Source: Plumapathes pennacea (Eukaryota > Cnidaria > Anthozoa > Antipatharia > Myriopathidae). From it: a DNA stretch of 64,000 nucleotides. The stretch's first letter is position 1, and each line of letters starts with the position of its first letter. The notes beneath the pieces are model-generated. The model was not told the DNA's origin, did not search any database, and saw only the letters and a program-made list of their open reading frames with translations. Positions 13,001 through 24,200 of the stretch are shown piece after piece. The stretch is from positions 22,868,597 through 22,932,596 of the forward strand of contig OZ038466.1 in assembly GCA_964036295.1 (NCBI GenBank). Direction: 5' to 3'. Position numbers and translations under genes: made by a program.

Positions 13001-14555
13001 ATGAAGGTCCCCCCTTCGGCGTGCAACGTTGAAATGCTTTACGTGGCATAATTCTGCATCCTTGTATCTGTTTCACAGAATGAAGAATAATGAGTACTTC
13101 ACATGGGGAAGATGAGTGACTGTGTTTGGAGAATGAAAACACTAACACACTTTTCTGTCTTAAAAGGTTTATTTTCTGCTTCTGTTGCTGGAAGTGGAAA
13201 CAAAAGTAGACAGGAAAAGAGCTTGGTCAGGGACTATGTGCCAGAAGAAAGTGAGGATCAGATAGTTAACTGAATAACAACAGCACCTCTTTGTGCTAAG
13301 GCTCTAAAACCAATAGTCACCATCGACCAAAACCTACTGTACCTTCCTTCAGATCTGTAAACGTTGCCCAGATCTCCACAGCAAGCAGACAACAGACCAG
13401 GTTCTCCCAGTTGAATTGCCAGGTTTAGGGCCTCTCGCAAGCAAACCTTGGCTGGGCCCCAGTCAGCGGCAGATCGGCTTGCATTACCATAGTGTTGAAG
13501 ATAGAGAGTTCTTGTAAATGGTTTCATTTTATCTTTGATAGAAAACAAGGGTTTGAAGTAATCATCAATTGCCACCTTAAGCTGACCTTTGTCCAAAAGA
13601 CACATTGCCAGGTGTACTTTGGCTGCAGCTTGACAGTCAAAGTCTTGTAATGACTGAGCAACACAAAAAGCTTTGTGGTAATGAGACTCTGCCTTATCGA
13701 AGTCTTTCAGGAGGCGGTATGCAGTGCCAAGATTGAGTTGAGCTTGGAATAGCCATTTTTGTGTGACAGGACAACCTAAAAAGAAAGTATGAATCAAAAC
13801 AATGATAACTGCGTACAACTCACTGTCGTATATCCCAGTCCAAACACCAGTTGAGGAGGGGAAGTGTGGCCTATCTATTTTGAAGTTACAAATGCACGTA
13901 CACACAGCTGTAGCTGTAGTCTCATGCAATTCCTACCAGGGGGGTGGGGGGGGGGGGGGTACTACCATATATGAGCCATATGGGTATGTGCCACCCCAAA
14001 AGGTGTCATTTTCAGCATTTTAGTCTGATTTTAACCTTTTGGTCTGGGACAGCGGGTTGGAGATTTTGATATTTGGTCTGAAATAGGGTCGAAAATTGCA
14101 CATTTTGGTCTTAAATAGGGTAAGGGTTTTCAGTCCAGGGCGGCACACTCCCACCCAAATTTTTGAGGAGTACCCCTCCGGGGGACATTACCTATGGTGT
14201 TCTGTGTGGCCTTCCAAGCTTGTAGTTCTCCAAACAACATTCTAGCAGTTTCAAGAGCAGACATCCACGGCCCCACTGCTAAACGTGCTTGGAAAAGCTG
14301 GTTCAGGACAACTCTGCGTTCTTTTTTGTCACTGACTCGTGTCAAGAGTGTTTCCCACACAATGGCAGCCATTGGGAGATTCCCTTTCATGCACAGAAAA
14401 CCGAGATCCATCGCTTCTTGGATGGAGAAACATCCCCTTTCCAGTTTCTGTTGGGTATCAACAGACTGAACAGGGAGAGACTTTCGAAGAAGTTTTAGCT
14501 TTTCTTCCGCCTGTTGACGGTGCAATGGAGTAAAGTGCTCCATGTCTGGGCACAT
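10020..14555 (-). CDS. TPR-repeat protein with C-terminal CHAT (caspase-like) domain
   Basis: Four exons on the minus strand: 14555-14192, 13775-13343, 13067-10405 and 10267-10020, summing to 3,708 nt (1,235 residues). The first half contains tandem tetratricopeptide repeats (for example LNLGTAYRLLKDFDKAESHY, MACNKIGKLYTTLGHYEEAV and MAWGNLGTVYRVLGRLDEAI). A ~350-residue acidic, Pro/Ser-rich linker follows, then a CHAT domain with LLAIGNPLMP, VLHFATH (putative catalytic His), VVLSCCDSGLGKVTGEG (putative catalytic Cys, second C) and VVVTLWKIEDD. CHAT domains are separase/caspase-fold cysteine peptidases, so protease activity is plausible but not shown. The linker holds an imperfect ~28-residue repeat. 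Codons just upstream of Met1 are also open back to an AG at about 14,573, so a further 5' exon is possible. Confidence 0.88.
11270..11600 (-). repeat. Coding minisatellite, ~28-residue units, in TPR-CHAT linker
   Basis: Three and a half units of about 27-28 residues, each starting CEG/CEE, continuing with (N/H)xEHSS and P-E-P, and ending SPSPGV-type sequence. All units are in frame, so copy number can change without breaking the gene. Confidence 0.85.
13939..14184. mobile_element. MITE-like element with poly-G / GGGGTACTCC ends
   Basis: The left end is a G run followed by TACTACC; the right end reads GGAGTACCCCTCCGGGGG, giving inverted GGGGTACT-type termini. The interior has TTTTGGTCT repeats and no ORF. 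It lies in the first TPR-CHAT intron and ends about 6 bp from the splice donor (14191-14190). Confidence 0.75.
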
Positions 14556-14662
14556 CCCAGTATCATGTAATGCCTAATATAATGTCAGTGTCATGTCCCA
14601 TACTGCCTTTCGGGCGTACAGCTCGTCACCAGAGTGGTCTGGAAACCAGTGAGTAATCCAAG
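14556..14662. promoter_or_regulatory. Divergent promoter, TPR-CHAT / PRPF38A
   Basis: Only 107 bp lie between the two start codons as modelled. The PRPF38A start sits in CCAAGATGGCGAAC, a YY1-like AAnATGGCG context. If the TPR-CHAT gene has an additional 5' exon, that exon would overlap PRPF38A transcription. Confidence 0.6.
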
Positions 14663-17600
14663 ATGGCGAACCGGACAGTTTCTGACGCGAGAACCGTGAA
14701 GGGAACCAACCCGCAGTATCTAGTGGAAAAGATCACTCGATCACGTATTTATGAAAGCAAATACTGGAAAGAGCACTGTTTTGCGCTCTCAGGTACGAAA
14801 TTTATTGGGAATGTTGCCCGTTCACTGCAGCCATTGGATAGACTGTAGACTCAAGTCATGCCAGTGGCCCGCATGTTTAGCTTGGGAACGCGGATTTCTT
14901 TCTAACACTTGTGTATATGATGTTGCCTTTTGTCAGCTGAGCTGCTTGTCGACAAAGCAATGGAACTGGATCACATCGGTGGGACATTCGGCGGGAACAT
15001 CAAGCCTACTCCTTTCTTGTGTCTGGTGCTGAAGATGTTGCAGATTCAACCGGAGAAAGAAATCATTGTTGAGTTTATAAAGAATGACGAGTACAAGTAA
15101 GAAAGGGATATCCCGTCCATGTTTTTCATTTAAATGATATAAGTTTGAACGACTTTGGTCAGCTGATCTGTCTTGTGTCAGTTTGTGAGGAATGCCTCCA
15201 TCATCTGGTTTTGATTATTACACGGGAATGAGTGCATTACGGTGGAGTATTTTAACGAGTCGGTTTTATTTTTTCGAGCCTGCTTCAGGCAAAAATTAAA
15301 TTACATATTTTTTATCATATAGGTATGTGCGTGCTCTGGGTGCAATATACATGAGGCTGGTTGGAACATCCTTAGATTGCTTCAACTATCTCGAGCCACT
15401 GTTTAATGATTACCGGAAGATGAAGAGAAAGTCAAAACTTGGAGGTAATGAAGCCTGTACATTGTATATGTCAATGAATAATGAGTTTTTTTGCATGTAC
15501 CACCAGGCTCCTAGACTCTTTTGCTGCATGTCTATACAAGTGAAACTAAAAATCTGTGGCCATGAAATCCAGTACAACACACAGAGGAAGTATTTTTGAG
15601 ACACTTGAGTATTTTTGGTGCACAACTAACCCTGCAGACCATCTCCTTGCCAATGCACTAGTAGGGATGTTATTCAAGCACTTGATTTTTGTTGTTGTAT
15701 TTATCCTTTTACCTGTAAAAAATAAGAAGCATTGACACTATTGGCTCCTTTGTAAAGGGCAGACAGACTTTTCATCATAATCAGATTCTCTATCACAGTT
15801 TTCACATGTTTCTTTATCAGTGATGGTTTTTATGCTGCAAGACTGATGTCTTAAATTGCAATTATGTGTACTTAATCCTCATTCACAAGCAAAAATGTTA
15901 GAAAGTGAGATGATGCAGAAAACGTTTTGTATTTCTTAGTCTTTGAGCTGATCCATATGGATGAGTTTATCGATGAGCTGCTGCGAGAGGACAGAGTCTG
16001 TGACATCATATTACCAAGAATTCAGGTCAGGGCTGGATACATTCCACAAACTTCTCTATAACATTTTTCATCTACCGAGTGTGCAGTTTATGACTTTCGT
16101 ATATATTGGTATACTGTACTATATGGACTCTGGTTCTACAAGCCTTGCATGCCCAAGACCAACACTGGTCAATTTGGTGCTTACATCCATCTTCTTTGCA
16201 GAAGAGGGTTGTTCTGGAAAATACAAATCAGTTGGATACCAGAGTGAGTAATAGTGCTTCCTACTTTCTTTTTTTGTTTTGTTTTGTTTTTTTTTTGTGT
16301 GTGTGTGCACTACAAACAGTAGCTCCGTTTGTTTTCATAACTGTGTGTTTTGGATTTGGTGTCTGCAGCGAAGTCTTTTGGAAGACGATCTTGAAGATCT
16401 GGAGTCCGAGTCAGAGGAGGAGGAGGATAGGGTAAGCAGATCAGTGTGAATGTGTGAATACTGGAAGCTTGCGATCTTGTTTATCTAGGAGTTCATAGAT
16501 AGAAATTGGATAAGAAATAAAACGGCGCTTATAACATCTATCTAAAAAATACTGGATAATACTGAGATTGGAGACTGACGCCCAATAAACAGGGAGGCCA
16601 TACGTAAAATTAGGTAAAACTAAAGATATAAATAGGTGGTCTATCTCTGCCTGAGTGTATTGTTCCCTTCTAAGCGTTCTTAAAACATGTAGGCATCTGT
16701 TTGCTTTAACTAGTTTCTGTCTGACATGAGAGTTGAACTTGAAATCACTCTGCAGAGTTACGCCTAGCGAAAGCAGATTGTTACACTGTGGAACGTTGTT
16801 AAGAGGCTCGTTTTAGACTTAGAATAACCAAGGTGGCCTAAGGCACGATCTAGCGCAATAATTCCCGAGCAAAGCGTTATCCCTTCGCTTCTGTGGCCTT
16901 GGTTATATGGCTTCACTTTTGGACTTAGAATAACCAAGGTGGTTTATAGCACGATTTAGCGCAATAGTTGCCGAGCAAGGCGTTATCCCGTCGCTTCTGT
17001 GGCCTTGGTTATATGGCTTCACTTTTGGACTTAGAACAACCAAGGTGGCCTATGGCGCGATCTAGCCCAATAATTTTTGATCAAGGCGTTATCCCGTCGC
17101 TTCTGTGGCCTTGGTTATATGGCTTCACTTTTGGACTTAGAACAACCAAAGTGGCCTATGGCGTGATCTAGCGCAATAATTCCCGAGCAAGGCGTTATCC
17201 CTTCGCTTCTGTGGCCTTGGTTATATGACTTCACTTTTGGACTTAGAATAACCAAGGTGGCCTATGGCGCGATCTAGCCCAATAATTTTTGATCAAGGCG
17301 TTATCCCGTCGCTTCTGTGGCCTTGGTTATATGGCTTCACTTTTGGACTTAGAATAACCAAAGTGGCCTATGGCACGATCTAGCTAAATAATTCCCGAGC
17401 AAGGCGTTATCCCGTCGCTTCTATGGCCTTGGTTATGTGGCTTCACTTTTGGACTTAGAATAACCAAAGTGGCCTATGGCACGATTTAGCGCAATAATTG
17501 TCGAGCAAGGCGTTATCCCGTCGCTTCTGTGGCCTTGGTTGTATGGCTTCACTTTTGGACTTAGAATAACCAAGGTGGCCTATGGCACGATCTAGCTGAA

Positions 17601-19628
17601 TAATTTCCGAGCAAGGCGTTATCCCGTCGCTTCTGTGGCCTTGGTTATATGGCTTCACTTTTGGACTTAGAATAACCAAAGTGGCCTATGGCACGATCTA
17701 GCGCAATAATTGTCGATCAAGGCATTATCCTGTCGCTTCTGTGGCCTTGGTTATATGACTTCACTTTTGGACTTAGAATAACCAAGGTGGCCTTTTGCAC
17801 TGGACCTGAAGACAGGACTACCGTAAGAACTTACATGAAGGGTTTGCTATTAAGGGCACTTGCAAGGAGAGGGCCTAATCAAGCTGGTTTTATTTCCATC
17901 CATAATGTTGATCATTCCCACATTCTACTTAGGATAATAAGCTATGACAAACAGTAGCATTCAGTCATCAAGTCAAAACAAATTGTGCCTCAACAGCAGA
18001 CCAAAGTGACCACTCAGTACAGTGTTGTCATCATCTGACAAAGACTGTTCACTCGACTCAGGCACTGAATTCCCACCAGCACAATATTACACCAGACAAA
18101 GAACTCTAGATGTTTGACAAACCACCTACATTACCATAAAGGCTCAGGTGAAACAGGCCATTAGCATGTAATCTGTTATCCTACGTGGTAACATAAGCAT
18201 CGTCAGCCTTCAAGGCTTGGACAATCGTGCAAAGCGTCTCCATGACAGATTTCTTTGTCTTGGTTCTCGCAGCAGTCGCCTCCTCGTCGTAGCCGCAGTC
18301 GGAGTCATTCGCCTGGTCGTCGGCGTGGCTATAGAGATTACGACAGGTACCGAAGGCACAGCAGGTCACCAGGTCACCACAGGTCAGTAAACCCAAAGTC
18401 TACAGGTCGAGACCTTCACGACCAGCCTCCCGCCCTGAGTTGGAGGAATGTATGTGTGGGGTGGCGGGGGCGGAGGAAAGTTACCTTTGGTACCCAGGGT
18501 AGCGATACTGCAGCAAACAAGACATTTTTGTCTACAGCTTTGATGATGATCCTAACATTAACAGTGATTATTATTGTTTTGTGATCAGGCGAAGTTCCCG
18601 CTCTCCTCGCCGTCGTTCACCGTCGCCTCATCGCAGCAGAAGACGCAGGTAAGTGACCAATGCAAGCTTCTCTTCCATTGTTCTTTGTTCAGCGTAGAAG
18701 TTATGGCGGGGTTCTATATAGGCTGTGCCAGATTCACCAAAATTTCGTTTATCCATTCTGATTCCGGAATGAACGGAATAGTTTACGGAATAGACGGAAT
18801 GGCGTTTAACTCGGAATGGACAGAATAGCCGGTAATCGTTTTTTTTTTTTCTTCTTCTTCTTCTTCTTCTTCTTTTCTTTGCCGTATTCTGTCACGTCAG
18901 CTATTTTGTTTTCGGAATAGGCTGAATAGCGCAAAGTCTCTTTTTTATTTTTGTGAACTGGTATTCTCTGTATTCTGTTATTTCTATTCTGGATTAGAAA
19001 TAGACGGGGTAGTCCCAAAACAATGCACATTAAGTTTGACTTACGCATTCTACAGTACCTTGCACAAGATAGTAGTCCATACTTACAAACATTTTCATAT
19101 GTACGAAGTTTGGTCCCTAATTTTAGCTTCTGCATGAAACAGCTTTTGAAGGACGTTTGGATTGCATACAGTAGAAAACTGAAATTCATTGAAGCTAAGA
19201 AATTTGTAGGATCTTGAAGTATGCATTCCACTAAAGTGCGTTTGATTTAGCTCGATTTCTGTGTCCCGAACATTCTAACTTTGGTTTCGAACCTTTACCC
19301 CAGTGTTTCACCGAGAAGGCGTCATCGGAGCCCCTCACCTCATCATCGGAGCCATCGGAGCCGAAGTCGTTCCCGATCACCTCATCGCCGTCATTCGCGT
19401 TCACGATCGCGTTCGCCGCACCGTCGTCGCCGGCGATCAAGGTCTCGGTCGCGATCACGTTCGGAGTCACCGGAAAGGTCGAGAAAGCACAAGAAGAAAT
19501 CAGACAAGAAGTCCAGGAAAGAAAGAGGTGAAAACGAACCCAGTGAAAAGATGAGCAAGGAAGAATTAGAAATCAGAGAAGCGAACGCAATCAGAGCGAA
19601 GCTTGGGATGAAGCCGCTGAAACCTTGA
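14663..19628 (+). CDS. PRPF38A: Pre-mRNA-splicing factor 38A (PRP38) with RS tail
   Basis: Spliceosomal B-complex protein required for spliceosome activation. Nine exons: 14663-14792, 14937-15096, 15323-15444, 15940-16025, 16202-16243, 16369-16431, 18273-18382, 18589-18648 and 19304-19628, summing to 1,098 nt (365 residues). The N-terminus MANRTV, then GTNPQYLVEKI, YESKYWKE, GGNIKPTPFLCLVLKMLQIQ, RALGAIYMRL, FIDELLREDRVCDIILPRIQ and an acidic stretch are diagnostic. The last three exons encode an Arg/Ser domain with SPSPH and SRSRS blocks. The final ~20 residues (EELEIREANAIRAKLGMKPL) match the Hub1-binding HIND motif, which to my knowledge human PRPF38A lacks. An AATAAA at about 20,074 is a candidate poly(A) signal. 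Confidence 0.95.
16498..16790 (-). mobile_element. Non-LTR retrotransposon reverse-transcriptase fragment
   Basis: The minus strand, read from 16767 down to 16498, is open for about 90 codons without an ATG: LGVTLQSDFKFNSHVR, then KLVKANRCLHVLRTLRRE, AEIDHLFISLVLPNFTYG and LDRCYKRRFIS. This is the C-terminal region of jockey/RTX-like LINE reverse transcriptases. Both flanks lose homology, so it is a truncated remnant antisense to PRPF38A in its large intron. Confidence 0.8.
16811..17800. repeat. 106-bp minisatellite in PRPF38A intron
   Basis: Nine units with GGACTTAGAA at 16921, 17027, 17133, 17239, 17345, 17451, 17557, 17663 and 17769 (exactly 106 bp apart), plus a diverged first unit at 16815. 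Each unit opens with ATAACCAAGGTGGCC and closes with GGCCTTGGTTAT, so each can fold as a hairpin. Confidence 0.95.
18748..19022. mobile_element. MITE-like element rich in GGAATAG, copy 1
   Basis: Shares GGAATAGACGGAATGG-type motifs and a terminal GGGGTAGTCCCAAAA with the copy at 29676-29917 in the other orientation. The interior includes a (TTC)n run at 18852-18880. It lies in the last PRPF38A intron; the left boundary is uncertain. Confidence 0.6.
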
Positions 19629-19846
19629 TTGGGACACACAACATTCCGTGCAAGTTAGCAGACGTAGAAGAAGTAGTTTGACTTCAGTAACATTCCGCAC
19701 CGTGTGCTCTTGCATTGCTCTGTGTCCGGATCTAGAAAGTTCCTTCACAACCAGTAATACGCTGTCTGTACTTACAGTAAGAGCAGTGCATATATATCTA
19801 CTATAGCTCTCCCTGAAACAGCGTGGACAACATTAAAGCTGTTTTA

Positions 19847-19878
<32 letters not shown>

Positions 19879-20773
19879 GGACAGACTTTTCTTTCTGTTG
19901 GACTCCCTCATTTGAAAAACTACGTTTTATATGCATTGCATATTGTACATGGCAGCATCATCCTTTTTGTTCTTGAGAACTACTAACGATTTGTCATTTT
20001 CTGGCTAGATAACATAAAGAAGTTGAGTGAACTCTTGTTCACCATTCATGCACCCCGTACGATACCTTGATGGAATAAAATGTTCCCCTGCAAGGGACTT
20101 TGGTCCGTTGTATAAATCGGATTTAGAGAGAAGCGGAAGACTTGGACACGTATAGGCCGTACTCACTAACTTTTAAAACAAAGTTCGTACGAACGAAACG
20201 TTGCAAAGTTAGCAAAAGAATTATTTACCGAGCTTGCGTGCGGAAACCGCCGTAATTTTGAAGTCAAATTCTGACCACTCGAATGTGAAAACTGTTCGTA
20301 CAAAACGGTCCGCCAACCGTTTTGACAAAGTTTATATCTAGCGATAAACGCAAACAATGAATAGGCATTTCAACACTTTGGCGGACAAGGATTGTAGCTT
20401 TTCCAACTTGCCGCTGTCCTTTTCAGTAAAACCAACTCACCGACGTTTAGTCTACACCCAGGCTAGAAAACGTTTGCTAACCGGTGATTTGCAAGTCAAA
20501 GACCTTTCAAGGGAAGAAAGCACGGCAGACATTGATCAAAAGTACACAATGCGGTCAAACCACGAAATTCCCCACCAGAAATAACAAAAACAGGTTGGTA
20601 CATTTATTTAATAAGTAGCCCGCACTGTTTTTTAGCTTTCCATGTTATCTTCAGTTCTGTGTTTAGGAGCATGTTCAAGAAAGCCTGTACGGCTGGCGTT
20701 TCACGTACGCCACCATGTCTTATACTTTAATGCTAAGAGCTCAAAACTGGTGTCTCTACAGTATGTTGAAGGA
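19629..20773. other. Intergenic, PRPF38A 3' UTR and downstream
   Basis: Contains a 28-bp poly-T tract at about 19,849-19,876 and the candidate PRPF38A AATAAA at about 20,074. No further gene recognised. Confidence 0.5.
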
Positions 20774-21055
20774 GGCAGTGTGGCCGAGTGGTTTAGGGTG
20801 CCGGACTTGAAATCCGGAGGTCCCAGGTTCAAGTCCCGCGGGACTGAATTTGCAACAGAGTAGCCCTGAGTTCAAATCCTCGGCCACACTATGTAAATAG
20901 TCAACTGGTTAGCCTCCGACCAGTTGGGATTCTTAACGAATTTGCGTTCAGTTTATGATATTTCGTTTCTGCATTTCAAGTCTCCCCAATTAGCACGGCA
21001 GTGCTAAATACACTGAGACTTAAATAAAGTGATTTATTTTTATTTTTATTTTTTT
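20774..21055 (+). mobile_element. tRNA-Ser-derived SINE
   Basis: The head resembles tRNA-Ser(UGA): A box TGGCCGAGTGG at 20781-20791, anticodon stem-loop CCGGA-CTTGAAA-TCCGG and B box GGTTCAAGTCC at 20826-20836. Instead of closing a tRNA acceptor stem at the usual length, it continues into a conserved-looking body with a CAACTGGTT / AACCAGTTG-type hairpin and ends in an AATAAAG ... (ATTTTT)n tail. This is SINE organisation, not a functional tRNA. The body may belong to a deeply conserved metazoan SINE domain (Nin-DC type), but this was not tested. Confidence 0.8.
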
Positions 21056-21206
21056 CGGATGGCATGGGTTATCCCTCGCGCTCACGTGTCATAAACAAAA
21101 CCATTGAAAGAACCTCTGGTACCTTAAAAATGTTGACCATGTCTTTGAACAAGTTTAGTGCTAACTGAGGTAACAGTTTTGAAAGTGCTAACGTCACATT
21201 GCTGTT

Positions 21207-24200
21207 CTAGGTTTGTGGCTGCTTGGTTCCCTCGCCAATTTCCGCGTTTATTTCACGAATAATGTCCATGTGATCAAACTTATGTGGCTCGCGATTGAAG
21301 GCGTGTAACATATCCTCCCTGTTTTTCTTGTCCGTCGAGTAGAATAGCTGCACCTGGTAAGCTAACCACTGGGCGTCTAGTACACTCTGAAAGACCCGGA
21401 AAAAAAAGAACACAATGTCTTTATAACCTTGTGTAAAGTTATCGCTATCTATGTGATGTACTAACATATAGCACCAAACTTAAAACTAAACCTAATCCCT
21501 AACCATAATGATAAACCTGACAAAGGCAATTTTTAAAGGTTTGAGCTTGATTTGGACATGCTCTAAATACAGCTTGAATCGAGTTGTGCCACCGCGAGAT
21601 TCCGTTTGAATTCGTCTACATCTGCATTTGAAAACTTCACAGATGGTTCTATAGTGGAATGGACAACAAAAGCTGACAGAGTGGCAGTTGGTGCCAATCT
21701 GTACCATCCAAAATTACTTCTTCACTATACTTACCATTACTTGTTTGTCCAGCTCACCTACCATCAACACTATTCCTAATAAAACCAAAGAAAGATGATA
21801 AACACAGGGTACCATAGTTTTTGCTACAAAATCTTACAATATGACCCTTTGAATCTTAAGAGCTATCATGCAGACTATCATAAGAACTATTTGGTAAACT
21901 GGTATTTTGAGTTCTGAAACAAGTTTCCTGGCATACACCTATAACCATTTAGTTATAAAATAATAGACATGATCACATACCTTTGCTTTCTTTCAGTTCT
22001 GTAAAATGTGTCATTACAAGTGACCAAGGTGCATTTTCACCAAGAGTCTGCAGGAGAAAAATGAAAGTTGGTTGAATGTTAGAGCAATATTGTTCTAAGC
22101 ATGAATGTAAGTAAGACAAAAATACCAAGTGATCAATTTTCAATCTCTTTCAAAACCTTTTTTTTTAAAGGTGCCCAAGTGGCTGCAAAATATTTTTCAC
22201 TTTACAGTGCTCACAGCGAGGACATTAACCTGGTAACACCGCTTTAAAGCAGTCTTGTTCTTTCCAAAAGGCTTCAAAAAGTTAATTTTGAAAAGCTTGT
22301 ACAGCATGCAGTATCATTGTTTAGTAAGAGAAAAGGTGAGGGTCGATGGAATGATCAGTCCTTGCTTATAAAATTCTGCTTCAATCACTCTCTCACCTGG
22401 TAGTTTATAAGTGATGTGAAATAGCACTGGTTTTCAAGGAACTCTGAGTAGATAAATTCATATCCCTGCTCTTTTGGTAAACCATACAGAAACTGCATAA
22501 AAAAGACAACAAAAAAACATAAGTGCTTGAGACTTATCAACAGTTATTAAAAGTTAGGTGCTATGCTACTCTCGTGTTCTCCTAACTTCCCGCATGTTTA
22601 GATGAGGCCACATTACACAAGAACGCGTTATATATTTCATAAATAATATTATTATACCGTATGTAACTACTGTACAGGCCCATGCTAAAGCATTGACACT
22701 TTTAAATAAGCTCTGGACAGTTCAGTGAAGAGTTCAACATACCAAAGGAAACAATTTGGATCTTTCTTCAATTCTGTCATACAGGTGACTCTAAAATTGT
22801 TGAAAAAAGAAAAATATTATTGTCTTGAAATACAGCAGCATTAAAATATGCTCGCTCAATATAGTACAGTCTGTACTTACAGGTATAACAGCACTGATGC
22901 AGTCTTTATCTCGGTAGTACTCTCTCCAAATCTATAAACAACATTGTAGATTAGTTAATGTGAATAACAAATCCAAGTCAAGAGAGTTAGGGAGGATCAC
23001 AAGAGGTGCACAGTGCAACCTCAGCCCATATGGTGAACTCTGATGATAATATTATTGAGTTATAATTAACATTTTGATAAATATCTGTTTCTCCAAAAGG
23101 ATCAAGCCTTACCAGTATGCAATAACAGTTTGATCTTGTTTTACAATCATGGCAGCATCTAATCCCCTTATTTAGGTCCTGATTCCTAGTCAGGTTGGAC
23201 TGAACTTTAAACATGTTTTCTCTGTTAACTGGAGGTAATTTATGACAGTTTTATGACCTTTATAATCTTCAAGCATATTAATCACCAAACCTGTGAAATG
23301 TCATCTTGACTTTTGTCCACAATTTTATCCAAGTGAATGATTGAATCTAAAGACTTGAAAAACAAAATTTGTTAAATAATTATATAACATGATTTTAAAA
23401 GAAATGTATTTCAGCATGTCTGAGCATTCAATAAAGGTTTTTATAAAAATCATTAGAATTTTGACCAAAACTCTTGCTCTATTAAACAAATAAAGCAATT
23501 GCATCAATATGCAGCCTCGTGCTTGTCCAAACTTCTCTAGTGTTCTTTCAAATTCCTGTGTGCATCTATAACTCATTATATGCATGCTGACAAAGTGCTT
23601 CATTTCTCTTATAAGATAAAAAGCAAACAAAACTTTGCAAAAACAACAAAGAAAACATTGAATTTAATGCAAGCTAACATCAAATTGATGCATGTGTGTG
23701 TACGTTGAGTAATAATGTATGTGCATATAATGGGTAATAGCATACAGTACATTCAAGTTCTGTGACTGCTAACCTTGTTTCCATAGACTGCCTTTTCTCC
23801 TCTTTGTGAATACTGGTTTATCCCAAGAGAATCCTATAGAACACAACGCCAGTACCCAGAACATACCAAAGATTAATTGCACTGGAGATTGACGCTAGGG
23901 AAGTGAGCTCCAGGTTGGTGAAAGGTTGGTGAAAGGCCAGACCATGTTAATTGAGATCACCACTTGTGATGCAGACTCAATAAGAAGCTAAATTATCCAA
24001 ACTGAATTACAGTAAGTTGCAGCTCCTCTAAGCGGTCACCAAAGTTTGAGTGGGCTAGAGTTTAACATGGTTTTGTAGAGGTGTTCATAAGTAGAGCTGT
24101 CCACTTACAAGAGTGTATGCAAAGAGATCTTTGACTGTATATTCTGGAAGTGAAAGGATTATGAATAAACAATCCCAGTTGTTACCATCCTCATATTCTT

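Noticed and set aside
13931-13960. G runs here and at 24,319 and 24,631 as functional G-quadruplex regulators
   Set aside because: They coincide with element ends or simple-repeat slippage, and nothing in the sequence ties them to regulation.
19231-19639. Antisense ORFs opposite the PRPF38A RS exon
   Set aside because: Arg/Ser-rich codons produce long antisense frames by composition; they have no recognisable domain.
20774-20860. Functional tRNA-Ser gene
   Set aside because: A and B boxes and an anticodon arm are present, but the acceptor stem does not close at tRNA length and the sequence continues into a SINE body and A/T-rich tail.
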